The position numbers and the translations under genes were made by a program. From assembly GCA_029964075.1 (NCBI GenBank), contig CM057138.1, positions 12,642,932 to 12,706,931 on the forward strand: a stretch of DNA of 64,000 nucleotides, in the 5' to 3' direction. This DNA comes from Patiria pectinifera. Lineage: Eukaryota > Echinodermata > Asteroidea > Valvatida > Asterinidae. This document shows positions 25,317 to 37,660 of the stretch, one piece after another (position 1 is the stretch's first letter; each line of letters starts with the position of its first letter). Under the pieces are notes generated by a model, which had not been told where the DNA came from, did not search any database, and saw nothing but the letters and a program-made list of their open reading frames with translations.

Positions 25317-26292
25317 AAGTTTTACTCGGCCTCCGAGAAATGTTTGCTCCTGAAAGGATCCGAGACCGCGGTCTCCCGCGACGCCAAAATGGCTCCAAGT
25401 CCGTGGAAAAATGTGGATTGTGTCTTCCGGGGGGTTAGGCACTTTTTCGTCGATTGTTTTTCTTGACTGCGTTTAAGATCGCGACATTTGAAGCAATGCA
25501 TCGATCCTTCGATGATCCCAAACAGGCCCCCAAAATTATAACGCGACACTGAATATTATACGTGGCGGGCAGCGAAGTCACAACGCTCGGCCTTGGTGGT
25601 GGAAGCATGGAGCTGTAAACACATTATGGAAGCAACAGCACTCTATCACGCGACGTCACATGCTTGTGCAATACCGAGAACCGTAGACCCAACCTCGTTT
25701 CCAGGGTGTGGAGCAGGCTGCAGTACGCGTTGCCATCGACGGTTTACGCATAGCCGGGAAGTACCACGCAGTGTAGACTTTCGATTGGTCAGACCGCGCA
25801 AGGCATACTAATGTGTAGTCCTTCTGAGTATTCGTTGCACTCGGCGCAGGGGCGGCAAGCAAAGCAAAGGAAAGATTGGAACACTTGGTGGCCACGCACC
25901 ATGGAAAAAAAATATTTTGCCAAGGTCACCCCATACTAACGTTTGGTGAACGCTTTTGCAGTACGGCCGAGTAGAACACGTAAACGAAACCCCTACGTTG
26001 ACCTCGCTGACCTCGCACAGTCTAGACACGCAGAAAAGCCAGCACAGGGGGCGGCCAGGCAGTCAACGTGAAAGCGCACACGACGGCAAATTCCTGCGAA
26101 AAAATCCTCACGAAAAATCGACGAAACGGATCGCCGGTCCGTACGGGAAAATCAGGACGACCCGAAGTGTCCGACCCGGCGGAAGACACCCTCCGCATTT
26201 TTCCACGGACGTGGAGCGATTTTGGCGCCGCGTGAGCCTGCGGTCTCGGATCCTTTCATGAGCAAACATCGTCTCGCAGGCCGAGTAAACTT
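25317..26292. mobile_element. TIR element, ~976 bp
   Basis: The left end AAGTTTTACTCGGCCTCCGAG and beyond matches the inverse of the right end (GGCCGAGTAAACTT). Shared inner phrases are ATGTTTGCTC, AAAGGATCCGAGACCGC and TTTTTCCACGGAC. The arms are about 150 bp with indels. No transposase frame, no certain target duplication. Confidence 0.65.
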
Positions 26293-29200
26293 CTCTCTTA
26301 TATATATAGATAAAGCCACAGATTACTGCAGCGATATCACAAAATGGCTGTTCCTGGTCACGCACGCAATATACACACCGGCACACAGTGACGGGAGAGC
26401 GCAACGGAACCGCACCCAAAATGTGATAAGGCCAGTGTATTTTGCGTCATTGGTACATTGTGGTTGCATACCATTGGCTAGTCTGAGTATCACCCGTTAT
26501 CCACGGAGCCATCACGGCATTCGCCGTGGTCTATTACATAGACTAACCATTGGCTGGGGTTTATGCAAACCAAAGGCTAAGTTCATGAACCCGCCAGCAA
26601 GCGTCACGCGACACAAAGTCTGCATTCATGCAGGTCGCATTTTCATTGTGTTGTCTGCACGCAACCTTTCGAAAATCGGCGCACAAATAAACCCAAGGTT
26701 CGTCGAACCTTTTATAAAAACTCTCAAAACAGCACGTTATTGCACAGTGCCCTTCAAAAGGGCACTGATGTTTCAAAACCATTCATTCTAACAAGTTTTT
26801 TAAAGAAAAAAAATGACGAACATCTGTTATCCTTTTTAGGAAAGCTATGAGATCTGAAAATGACATGAAAGAAAATAAATTCCTAGATATCCCATTTTAT
26901 TACCAAAACTTGAATGTAACGAAATGCTCAAAGAAACTGGATAATAGTTAGGACAATATTTTTTCCACAAGATATATAAGAACTTGGAATGTTTCAGTCT
27001 CCTGACTGTGCACAGTATGTTCAAAACCACGAGTTCTTCACTGCTCTGCTTTTCTATAAGAAACACAAAAACTAAAAAAGTACGTAATAAATAAAATAAT
27101 ATTTTTAGTATTTCTTTATATTAATTGTCCTTTGCCTTGTTTCTATTTAAAATATGCAAAGTAGTAACCTTGGCATTTGTTCTCCTTTTGAATTTATTTT
27201 ATATATTTTTTTTCTTTTTGAACACGGTTTTAGGTGCCTACGTAATTTGTTTTATAGTAAAAAATATATGTCATCTCTTCCAGCTGTTGGCTAGTGATAA
27301 AATCAATAAAATACGTTTGCTTTCACCAGGTGCACCGTCCAGCATACACTCAATCGAACACGATGTAATCGACAGAAAATGACACACTAGGTTAAATATA
27401 TAACACAAACAATAACATCACTGCATGGGTAGATCTCTTCTGAATTTACATTTTATGTCAAATTTTCAAGTGATGTATGATTTCATAAAATAACACCATA
27501 CACACTATATACCAATAATTAATACAACATAGCTGGCATTGGCAAATCATACTGGTAATGCACATAGCTGAACCTCAGGACGGCGATCTTTTTTAGTGGC
27601 TGTTAAAGGGAAGATACAACATTTGCAAACATCAAAAAATGAAACGATCAAATTATCACGAAATACCTTACTGAACTGTCAGGGAATGACAGTTTAAAGC
27701 ATCCTGTAGAGTCGTGGCTTCTTGTGTATTGACATTTTCAAGAAAAAACTGTATTTTTACAACGATGGTCGGCCGATCAGCGTTGGGGAAAAAAACTGGC
27801 TTGTTTTCAAAAACTGCTCCTATTTTTTATATTTAGTCATTCCGCATTTTCTTTGCAATGGATTACACACCTGTGAAGGGGTACAAGCCAGCTAGACTGA
27901 TTCCTTGACCTTACAATTCCCTAAAGTCTATAATTTGCTCTGCTTCCTCTTAAGTGGGGACAGGGAACCAGACTACAAGAACACGATTGGTTCTCTTGGT
28001 TTTTCAGTATCTACAAACCAAAAACGTGAAACAAGTCAGTTTAACAACATTTGCTATAACATACTAATCCTCCAAATCTATTTATTTCTGAAAATTACAT
28101 CAAAGGCAAATGTTGTTCATTCCCTTTTAAATAGGCCTACATAATTATGCGTAAATATATAAGGTGGCTGGCTAACATGAATACTGTAACTATTGTTGCA
28201 ATTAAGATAGAAAACCACAATCCCGTTGTGCTCTGTTTTTTTTGTGTAAGAGTTGAAGAAACAAACGAACCGATTTCATTGAAATCAACAAACTAAGACA
28301 AGGATAAAATTTACAGAATTTTGAATTTGACGAGTTTTCACAGCTGCTTACTCTAGGTTCACTATACTGAAGCCAGGAGTGCTTCATTTTGATCTTCAAT
28401 GTGAGGCAACAAACGTTAGCCTTAAAGTACGTCTCTGAGACCACCTTTAACACCGATGTTCTCAAACACACATCAAAGAACATGACTGCTACTAACCTGA
28501 AACCTTTTAATTTGGATAATTCATTAAAATCCAAACTCAGTTCTACTACGAAACACCTTTGAGAAACCAAACAAATCTCACAAGGAAATCTATCATTGAC
28601 TACAGAAATTTAACCTGATTGGTTAAAAAAAATTGATAAAACACATCTTTTCCAAGCTTAAAAAGTACATATTTGAAATAATTCCTAATAAAAAAAAAAT
28701 GTTTAGGATGCATGCCTTAAAATGGCTGCTGCTCTTTGACATTGGAATTAGCTTTATTCCTGAGCGAGCGAAGGGGCTGTAACGGTACCATTTGGGGTCC
28801 CAAAACTATTGGAATAAAAGGTGATTGATATAAGTGTACATATTTTACGGCTCAAAATATTGTTCAACACAAAAACTTATTTTAAGTTACTGATTCAATA
28901 AATTCCAGTCATGTCACTGCTTAGATAAAGCGACTTTCTCTAAAGTGTTTGTGCATAGAAAAGTGCCGTCGTTACATTGGCTTCATTTGATTAACACGGT
29001 ATATTACCAATCGCACTGACGCGTTGTAAATATGCGGAAATGTGGCAAAGGCAAGGACCACTTTGAGATCAGCGTGTCGAAATCTGTTTTAAAATGGGAA
29101 AATGTTAAGATGCCTATTTTGAATCAAGTTGAGAATGTAACAAAATATCTATTTTTTAAAAATTCACTTGTTATATCATTTTGTGTATTAAACAAACCAC

Positions 29201-29640
29201 CACTACTAGCAAGAAACGTGACTGAACCTCTAATTGAAGGTACTATGATCATCAGGTAATTAATCACAAAAACACATTGAAAACTAAATACATTTGCTGA
29301 CATGCAAGCATGCATCCGTCGAACGTGGCTGTATGCACATTTCCGCACCAAGTTAGGCCTTTATGGATTTTTATAAAAGGTTTTCTTCATCACATCCTAC
29401 AAATTATCACCCAACCTGCACACGAATCTGGATATCTCGTACCAGAACTAAAATAGCTCCGCCCCCCTTTCGAGATCCGTACGTCCAATCCCCACACCCC
29501 CTTGAGCTTTTTAATTGTGAGTGCCCTTTCCAGAAAGAGCGCCCTTTAGTTGCCCCATGCCTCCACACTGGACAATTGTTACGCTACATGGCCAGTGCTT
29601 CTGTTATTTCAAATAAACGTCCATGAGGACTCAGCTTTGA
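26293..29640. other. Non-coding part of segmental duplication, copy A
   Basis: Several blocks (26577-26735, 26820-26945, 27380-27550, 28140-28350, 29190-29330) match copy B. None keeps a conserved frame in both copies, including the minus frame at 28202-28570. They may contain the distal promoter or 5' UTR exon of TRIM-NHL gene 1. Confidence 0.5.
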
Positions 29641-31950
29641 TGATTAAAGGGACACTAGGTCCTGGAACAGCCCCATTGGGCTACAAAACGCGCTTTGAAC
29701 GAGACGATGTTAATCGGAAATAACATTTAAAAGTGGGATATAAACATCCACACCAACTATCCTTTCAAAACTGGGCGTTTTGTGTTATTCCTGTATTATG
29801 CGTGCGAGAACGAATTTCGGGGTCCACTTTTGCGACCCCATAAATTCGAGCTGTTTGGAAGCTAGTTGTGATTTCATTCGTAAAGTGTTCGCCTTTTGCA
29901 GACGTTGAAGAAACACTTTTTTGTGCATTGATGATTGGTCACCGCTGTTTCCGAGACACACAACGTCTATATCGTACACTGATGAGAACGATACGAAAAA
30001 CGTATTCGTACTTCGTCATGTCCGATGTAAACAAGCGGGGTTTTTCCGTCTTTTTCTCGGGAACGGTAAGACTTAAGGTTGGTTTCCTTTCAACCAGATG
30101 TTTGAAATAGGCTAAGTAAACAATCCAAAACATAAATTTTCGGGGATTTCAGTTCGTTGGGCAACACGACTTTTATTTAAGCGTGGTTTTCATATAATCG
30201 TTATAATCGCCTACTTTCGAGAAAAACAACATTCTAGGATCTCGATTTCAAATCAAAAGTTTCTGAATCATGTCTTGAAATGGGCCTGAATTCAGCGTCC
30301 GAGACACGTTCTCACTGAGCAGATTGCAGCTACGCGATGTCGCGCACTGATCCGACCATAGATATAGAATGAAAAGACTAGATCGGCAGCGCGTGCATAC
30401 GCGCCATAGGGTGTGCACAAATTTCCCCGTTCCCGCATGGACGCTCTACGCGCAGTAGTGCGTGGGGCAAAACGTGCGTTGCGCCCACCTACATTCCCGT
30501 AGGTTTGTGCACAAACTTGCATTTTTATGTCCGTAAAAGTAACATTTGATACCAGTAGTTATTATGTATCCAAAAAACATTCAATATGCATTTTCAAGCT
30601 GTATAGTCACCTCGAAGTTTGCTCCATTTTCCCCTCGTATTTATTTTTCGTTTCAAAATGGAAATAAAAAATCTCCAAATAAATGTCAGCTAATTTGACA
30701 AAATGTGTATAAAGACATTGTTTATAAACAACAATGAAAAGGAAAACGTAGAATGTAAAACCTGCTTTAAATTACAGTTGAATTATTTAAGAAAATTGTG
30801 AAATGTTTCAATGGATGATTTTAGAAGTGTGTGTTACAGTTATTATCTTTTGGGGATGAGAACAATACTTGGATTGCATTATATATGTCTGATTTTTAAT
30901 GACAATAATATTGCCCCTGGAAATTAAATTACACTCCCGTAATGTTCCGGACTCTTTAATATCCTAATTAACATATCAAGTACCCATTTTGTATAACATT
31001 GTGAGATTCTTGCGCCCTCTTGAAGATTTTCAGATGCTGGATACGCCACTAGAGGTCCAGAGCAAAATAACACAAATATATTTGATCTATTTTTTTTTTT
31101 GAAAATGAGTTAGTTAAGGGCTGAGGAGGGGCGTGCATCCCCGGCCCCCAGTATCCAACAGTACAAAACTGCATCTGATTACGGCGTATGTCATACCCTG
31201 GGGGGCAATTAAGAAAAAAAAATCTGGGTGTTGTCCCTTGAAGCTGCTGTGAGTTTAAATTAAAAGACAACGCAACATTGACTACGGAAATAAGACGTTC
31301 AAAATGATCATTGTTCTGTTTGTTGATGAAGAAAATAACACTTAAACAGCTGGATGCAAGGTTTTTTTAAGCAACGCGCACCAGCATTTTAAGACGGGAA
31401 ATAAATACGAGAAATAAAATGGACCAAACTTCTAAATGAACATGCAGCTTGATAACCCATTTTGAATTTTTTTTATTGAAATACCTACTACAGGTCAAAA
31501 ATATCACTTTTCCAGACATAAAAATATGTCTTTCCATACAAACCTACGGAAAAAAAGGTGCGCGTAACGCAACTTTTGCCCCACGCGCTAAAAAAAAAAT
31601 GGTGCCGCCCATGGCAGAACGCGCGTCCGTACGGACTGCCGATCTATAGTCTTTTTATTCTATCTATCCGACGAATTATAGAGGGCGCGCGCGCGTGTGC
31701 GTCGTGTCAACGCTTGCGCGCGCTTCGCCGTATAAAATAAACCGAACTTCTAACGGAAATTTGCAACGGTGCGTCTTAAGACGCATAGTTGGAAAGGCCT
31801 TCTTTCGTTGATTTCTTCAAAATGACAGCATGCCAGAAAGAGTAATTTCACAAAAGGTTTAGTCCCCTTACTATGTTCCAACCAAGTATGTTTTTCAACA
31901 ATAATTACGTCAGTTTTTGATCGCTGCAAATGCTGGACTCTAGCTTTAAT
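29641..31950. repeat. Large inverted repeat, probable decayed DNA transposon
   Basis: About 250 bp at 30280-30545 is the inverse of about 31490-31745, with shared phrases such as GGGGCAAAACGTGCGTTGCG and its inverse, and AACCTACGG. The outer parts near 29641 (ATTAAAGGGACACTAGGTCC) and 31930 (GACTCTAGCTTTAAT) may continue the relation weakly. The segment between the arms is AT-rich and non-coding. Confidence 0.55.
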
Positions 31951-32154
31951 CTAGCTCTATGGGCTACTTACAGTGTGCGCGCATTGTTATACGGCACTGA
32001 AGTGGAACGCGTGCACAAATGTACCCCGTCGTGCTTCTTGAAAGATGTAAACTACGTGATTTTTGTGATTTTTTTTTTAGGATGCCGACTTATAGCAATT
32101 CCGACTTGAGTCAAGTCTAGCTCAACGTCGATATGGACACCAGGCTTTATGGTA

Positions 32155-33917
32155 GCAGACCAGTAAATAAACTTCCATAGACCCCAATGGTAAATGCTCC
32201 CACTTCAAAAATTCGGGAAAAATACTCACAACTCTCCAAGGTGTTCGAGACACACATCAAATTAAAGCTTATTTCATCATCTTTCAATTTCTGTTCAATT
32301 TACGGGGGGTCAACTGATGACTTTTAGGAGAAATTTCCATCTGAAGACGATCACCCCTGAAAATAGTCCTGAAGCCCATCGCCATTTTGAAAAACGATGC
32401 CTACACTCCATTGCAAAGTAGAGCGCTTTTAGGGTCCAAATTACATCAAAATTACACAGAACTGCAAGCTCCAAGTCCTGTGCACGGTTTCCATCCATAT
32501 TTTTGACAAACCCTCAAGTTCATGGCCCACAGCATGCTCAAATACCGAAGATTTTGAGGGCATGCAAATCGTGATTTGGCCGGCGCAGGCAATTTCGGAC
32601 CGATTTACTGGTCTGCACCCTATAGAGAAGCGAGGTTTTGAAAAATTTCTCCAAACCACTTGTACGGCACGAGGAAGGATGGATGACTCATATTTCATCA
32701 AAAAATGGCGAGAAAAAAAAATCTCTGACTGCGATTTCTGGCCTGAAAACAAGCCCTCTGTTTGCGGCTACCTTACTGTAGGGCGCCCCCAACGGGCGTG
32801 AATTGAGTTTTTGCTCCTTCCGACCCCAAATTACCCCCCCCCCCCCTTGTTCGCTCGAAATTGCTGTGATCGGAGGACGGTCCATCGGCCCTATTCAGAT
32901 TTTGGGCGCATTTGTTGCGGAACCGCCATTGGTGACCCCTTTTGAAACGCTGCCCCCCCCCAGGTTCCGCCCCCCTGAAAAAACCACTCCGCAAACATTT
33001 TGACAACAAACGGTGGAAGGCGCCATTTTGAAACTACAGAGAAGCGAGGTTTTGAAAAATTTCTCCAAACCACTTGTACGGCACGAGGAAGGATGGATGA
33101 CTCATATTTCATCAAAAAATGGCGAGAAAAAAAATCTCTGACTGCGATTTCTGGCCTGAAAACAAGCCCTCTGTTTGCGGCTACCTTGCTGTAGGGCCCC
33201 CCCGACGGGCGTGAATTGAGTTTTTGCTCCTTCCGACCCCAAATTACCCCCCCCCCTTGTTCGCTCGAAATTGCTGTGATCGGAGGACGGTCCATCGGCC
33301 CTATTCAGATTTTGGGCGCATTTGTTGCGGAACCGCCATTGGTGACCCCTTTTGAAACGCTGCCCCCCCCAGGTTCCGCCCCCTGAAAAAAACCACTCCG
33401 CAAACATTTTGACAACAAACGGTGGAAGGCGCCATTTTGAAACTACAGGTAGCAGACCAGTAAATAAACTTCCATAGACCCCAATGGTAAATGCTCCCAC
33501 TTCAAAAATTCGGGAAAAATACTCACAACTCTCCAAGGTGTTCGAGACACACATCAAATTAAAGCTTATTTCATCATCTTTCAATTTCTGTTCAATTTAC
33601 GGGGGGTCAACTGATGACTTTTAGGAGAAATTTCCATCTGAAGACGATCACCCCTGAAAATAGTCCTGAAGCCCATCGCCATTTTGAAAAACGATGCCTA
33701 CACTCCATTGCAAAGTAGAGCGCTTTTAGGGTCCAAATTACATCAAAATTACACAGAACTGCAAGCTCCAAGTCCTGTGCACGGTTTCCATCCATATTTT
33801 TGACAAACCCTCAAGTTCATGGCCCACAGCATGCTCAAATACCGAAGATTTTGAGGGCATGCAAATCGTGATTTGGCCGGCGCAGGCAATTTCGGACCGA
33901 TTTACTGGTCTGCACCC
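32155..33917. mobile_element. A-B-B-A element inserted in TRIM-NHL gene 2
   Basis: Two 466-bp direct repeats, A1 (32155-32620) and A2 (33452-33917), look identical by eye. They enclose two near-identical ~412-bp tandem blocks, B1 (32624-33037) and B2 (33038-33451). Each A starts GCAGACCAGTAAAT and ends ATTTACTGGTCTGCACCC, so A itself has terminal inverted repeats. The whole is flanked by TTATGGTA (32147-32154 and 33918-33925), a perfect 8-bp duplication. The ends are not the TG..CA of LTRs, and the 8-bp duplication suggests cut-and-paste (hAT-like) insertion. No protein is encoded. Identical outer repeats imply a recent insertion or recent homogenisation. Confidence 0.75.
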
Positions 33918-34589
33918 TTATGGTAGACCTTCACTGTTCTTGTATCGGCCACAGCCAATTTCTGCCCGTCTGCGACGATTGTGATTCCCCGTGGTCGGTA
34001 CAAATCTTGCGCAATGCAGCTGAGAAACTGGCCACTGGCACTGTAGTGGTGAACGTGACCCGTTCCTTTTTCTACGCCGTGCATCGCCAGGTAGATGCCC
34101 GAGCTGTCACAGCAGACTCCTGTACACGTCGTTTGCTCTTGTGGGATGCCCGGATAGCTGGTTTAATGCTGAATTCTGCAGCACCGTCGTTTTTAACAAC
34201 TGTCGCCTTTCGATAATCGCTAATTACAAATCTCTCTTTGGCATCATCAACTGCCAAAAACTCAGGCTTTATTTCAAGTTGTATTATGCGTTGAAGTGAA
34301 CCCTGAAGCGAATGCTCCGTTAACTCTTTTCTTAACACATCACCAATCACTATGGTACCATTGCATTTGACTGCTACTGAACTCGGCATTGCAGTTACGT
34401 TCGCATAGGAATCGAGCACGGCCATGATATATTCACACAATGTTCCAACGGCTTCGTGATGGAATGTGTCAAAGCGACCAGGCTTCATCGTACCATTGTC
34501 CAGGAAGAGCTTTGGAAAGGTCCAGACACATTGGTGATGGACACATGGAACTATCAGAGTGTCATCCCACACACTGATTCCGCTTGGAG
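33918..34589 (-). pseudogene. TRIM-NHL-like gene 2, exon 2, frameshifted and cut by a transposon
   Basis: The exon begins at 34589 after TTTTTCCCACAG, phase 1, just as in gene 1. NHL-like phrases are recognisable throughout: SSVAVKCNGTIVIGDVL, ERFVISDYRKATVV, DSSGIYLA, GITIVADGQKLAVADTRT. Compared with gene 1, one nucleotide is missing near 34145-34153 (gene 1 has GGATTCCCCGG, here GGATGCCCGG). As read, translation leaves the NHL frame there and stops at 34072, giving a 549-residue protein with exon 1. The bases after the shift still encode a conserved NHL sequence in the other frame, so the shift is recent or a sequencing error. The element at 32155-33917 interrupts the last codons, replacing the native C-terminus by HKGADQ in that other frame. 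Confidence 0.75.
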
Positions 34590-34696
34590 CTGTGGGAAAA
34601 ATAAAGGAATCAAAAACAAACATGTATAGTAGCTATTCTGGTTCCCAGAACAAAAGATTGTGACTATTCCTGATGAATCTTAGGTCAGGTAGCCGT

Positions 34697-35059
34697 CAAC
34701 CTCGTCCCCAGTGCTCACTTTATTTCCAACCAAGTTTCCAATAGTAAGCCCTGGATAGGAAACTTTCTTTCTGTATCCTGATTCGATACTGCAATTGGCT
34801 AGAAATGGATTTTTATCGTGTACTTGGTGCTATTATTCATAACGTGCAGTGCGTGTTTTCGCGATCATTCGTCCGCGCCTTCTCGAAAATACTAATTTCT
34901 TTTCCAATTTGCTCATATTAATATGAGATACGATACTGCATGTTGTATCGATAAGATCGTAACAGTTTAATAAAACAATCGTGTTTTCGTAACTCACGCC
35001 GTGCTCGCGCTGCGACGAATTGACTCTGTTTTTACAAACGCTAATGTAACGCATATCCA
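34697..35059. mobile_element. Mutator-like MITE, family 1, truncated copy
   Basis: The left end CAACCTCGTCCCCAGTGC and the following ~360 bp match 18128-18490. The right part is missing after CGCATATCCA, and no second terminal repeat is present. It lies in the intron of TRIM-NHL gene 2. Confidence 0.8.
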
Positions 35060-35440
35060 ATTGTCGTCGACAATCGGATATAATTATGTACTGTTTTGAA
35101 TTTTGACGAACGTTACCAGGATTCGTCATTATTTGAAAATTTGATCGGAACATTAAAAGCTATAGGTGATTAAGTGAATTCGGAAACGAAGTCGATCTTT
35201 GAAAAAGGGAAGTCAATATTTTTAGCCACTGAGGCTGCCTGACCTACAATTTAGACGTGAGCGTCGGGAATAATTGTCAGCTCTGGGAACCAGACCAAAC
35301 ATGTATAGTGGCATAGCGAGAAAAAAATTGTGTGAGGGGGTTAACCAATCCCTCCCCCCCCCCCCCGAATTTTCAATTCGTCGGTGTAATATGAAATGTT
35401 GACCGCTAAGAAATCTTGCCTCTTTAACTTTGTATGTACC

Positions 35441-36001
35441 TTCGCTCGTACCCCTGCCCTGCAAACAGGGCGCTGGGACACACTGATGAGCTTCACATAA
35501 TCTTGTGAAGGAAGTGGGGTTGCATTCTGGGTAATTTATCATGACCTATGTATAAAGCATCTGGCCGCAGCTGTTACTTTGCGACCGCAGTTAGCCAAAT
35601 GCTATCCGAAAACTTTCTCTTAGAAATGTACACATTCCATACCGGATGTGATTTCTTTTTCATTGCGGACCACGTGGACACATTTTGAGCGTCGCATAAT
35701 ATGCAATTTGACCTTTCGTGAATTCAAAACGGAGCCTGAGCAAGTGATGGAAATTGAAAACTTACAAAACAGATCTGCTTCACATATTATCCTACATTAT
35801 CACGCTTTTCAACGAAAACAATATTTATGATTGGAATAAAAGAGTGATGACTTAGTCTTAACGGCCGTTTGAAACCTTTCCGGGTCGTGGTCGTGATGAC
35901 TTGCAGGTCACAGGTTACGTAAAATCTATCCAATCAAAAAGTAAATTTATCAGCCTATATCCCAGCGTCCTGTTTGTAGGGCGGGAGTGGGTACGAGCGA
36001 A
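35441..36001. mobile_element. TIR element family 3, copy 1 (561 bp)
   Basis: The ends are TTCGCTCGTACCCCTGCCCT and the inverse GGGTACGAGCGAA, with the arm extending through AAACAGGGCGCTGGGA. The flanks GTATGTACC and GTATATATC could be a diverged 9-bp duplication. A second copy in the opposite orientation lies at 46578-47008. Long arms and 9-10 bp duplications suggest a Mutator-like MITE. Located in the intron of TRIM-NHL gene 2. Confidence 0.7.
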
Positions 36002-36285
36002 GTATATATCCTGACCCTCACACTTGCGCAGTACAACAAATTAAAATAGTACGTATTTCAGAGAGTCTAAATTTCACACTACACCGGACTTGACTCCATC
36101 AAAACCGACGCTGAACATATTTGTTTATCTTGAGATTTCTTCAGATATCTCAGACCTGGCGCGGTAGCCCAGGATTACGCGTAGCATTTATATTTCTAAC
36201 CAGGGCTAAGACTGAATACCAAAAGCGAAAGGGAAAGCAATTCAAAATAAAACGCGTTATTTTGAAAGCTTTCAAAATTTAAATA

Positions 36286-36407
36286 CACTGCAAAAACTTC
36301 AGTGTTAAATTTACACCATTGGTATCTATATAGGACCATCTGGTGTTAAGGTGTTGTCCTATATAGATACCGAATGGTGTTAAATTAACACTACAGTTTT
36401 TGCAGTG
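36286..36407. mobile_element. Palindromic MITE, 122 bp
   Basis: Nearly the whole element is an inverted repeat: CACTGCAAAAACTTCAGTGT at the left and its inverse ending TTTTTGCAGTG at the right, with GTATCTATATAGGAC inside each arm. TA flanks both ends (36284-36285 and 36408-36409), typical of Tc1/mariner or ISL2EU-type insertion. Confidence 0.8.
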
Positions 36408-36528
36408 TATACATGAACACGTATTCACATATTATGACCAAAAAGGGGTTGTGGGGCTTTGATTAAAATTTAATAGGGTTGTTAATGACTGTAGTAAAGA
36501 CTGGTGCAGCTCGCTTTCAGTTACTTAC

Positions 36529-37660
36529 CGCAAATTCTGAATGAATTAATTTTCGAGATTTTACAGCCTTGACTGTTGTGGTACCCTGTACATCTGTAGA
36601 TTCCCACCGATCCGTTTTGGGGACAGCGGTTTATCACTGCAAATTCGTCAGGCTGAGAAGTACGTACAGAGGCAACATCACAAGCCGATTGAAAATCGCC
36701 AAACTCGGAGAATTTTTCCCATGTGTGTAGCATCACCGTGCCGATGCTTGTGCCCGCATCTTTCACACCTGAAATCGACCCTTTGAACGTTATGTCTGGA
36801 AAGCTAAGGTCGACAGCGGGAAGTTGATGAGAACTCAGCTTCCGCAAGTCTTTCCTGACCACCGGCGGGTAGAGAGAGAGAAAGTCACCATCTGACGCGA
36901 CATCCACGGTGTCCTTTGCCGTCTCCAGCGACCGTTGTGCTTTCTGCAACAACTCCCTCACTGTTTTCTCATGGTGATCAAAGGTATTGCTGTATTTCTT
37001 TTCAATCTTTTTGATCTGGGTCATTAGTTGCTCCTCCTGTTTCGATACAACTGCTCGGATCTGGCGAACCCTTTCTTGCACCTTTTGTGTTGTCTGCCTT
37101 ATCCTACTCGTAAACTCGTCTTTAGCTCCAGATGTAGCCGACAGGGCTTGCTGACATTCGTCGATCTTTTCCTCCAGAGATGGGAATAAGTCCTTCAGTG
37201 ACTGTCTTTGTTCCAAAGATGCAGTTTCTTTGTCAATATACCCATGGTGTCTGTGGTTACATTTGGCACATTTTCGGCAAATTAACTCTTCACAAAACTC
37301 ACAGTATAATTGTTTAACCATCCCATCGTGCTGGCCACATCTTCTTGGATCTTCCAGATAATTCAGTGTCGACTTATCCTTTTCTTGTCGGGAGATATCA
37401 TCCAGCATATTAGTCAAGTTGAAGTTCGTTTTCAGGCCCTGCACACCGGTCTCTGGAAGTGGTGTCTCTTGTCGACACAATGGACAGTATATCTTACTTG
37501 CGCCTGCATACCTGCCCTCGTGGTATGTCTCAAGGCAAGTCTTGCAGAAGCTGTGTTGACAGTCCAGGGATTTGGGTTGGTTGTAAGTGTCCTGACAGAT
37601 GCTGCATTCAAGATGATTTTTGATGAACTTATAGTGATCAAATGATGTACCGGTGGCCAT
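36529..37660 (-). CDS. TRIM-NHL-like gene 2, exon 1 (RING, B-box, coiled coil)
   Basis: Paralogue of 16288-17404, starting at the same MATGTSFDH. The RING cysteines and histidine match those of gene 1 (C19, C22, C34, H36, C39, C42, C59, C62). The linker to the B-box is a few residues longer. The B-box 2 ligands are complete (C-x2-H-x8-C-x2-C-x4-C-x2-C-x4-H-x2-H). A charged helical region follows as the coiled coil. The exon is open throughout (377 codons plus one base) and ends at 36529 on a GTAAGT donor. Ahead of the ATG, CCCTTTCAG looks like a 3' splice site, so a 5' UTR intron is likely. The exon itself shows no decay, in contrast to the downstream exon; a RING/B-box/coiled-coil protein with a shortened propeller could still be made. 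Confidence 0.88.

Larger units (their letters stand above)
14904..29400. repeat. Segmental duplication, copy A
   Basis: This block is collinear with copy B at about 33918-45520. Anchors matched by eye, A to B: TRIM exon 2 (14904-15631 : 33918-34589), TRIM intron (15690-15790 : 36185-36280), TRIM exon 1 (16288-17404 : 36529-37660), 5' flank (18806-18925 : 37840-38290, interrupted), 26577-26735 : 40171-40373, 26820-26945 : 42372-42515, 26995-27060 : 43225-43320, 27380-27550 : 43855-44025, 28140-28350 : 44080-44330, 29190-29330 : 45365-45515. Divergence is clear, so the event is old. Confidence 0.8.

Noticed and set aside
25686-25725. Another copy of the CAACCTCGTCCCCAG MITE (also at 54350)
   Set aside because: Only the first 12-15 bases resemble the terminal repeat; no interior or second end matches.
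26222-26791. 189-codon plus-strand frame as a gene
   Set aside because: It runs from a transposon end into the segmental duplication, and the matching part of copy B (40060-40373) does not keep the frame.
32155-33917. Retroelement with LTRs
   Set aside because: The outer repeats lack TG..CA ends, no primer-binding site or coding region is seen between them, the duplication is 8 bp, and the repeats carry their own terminal inverted repeats.
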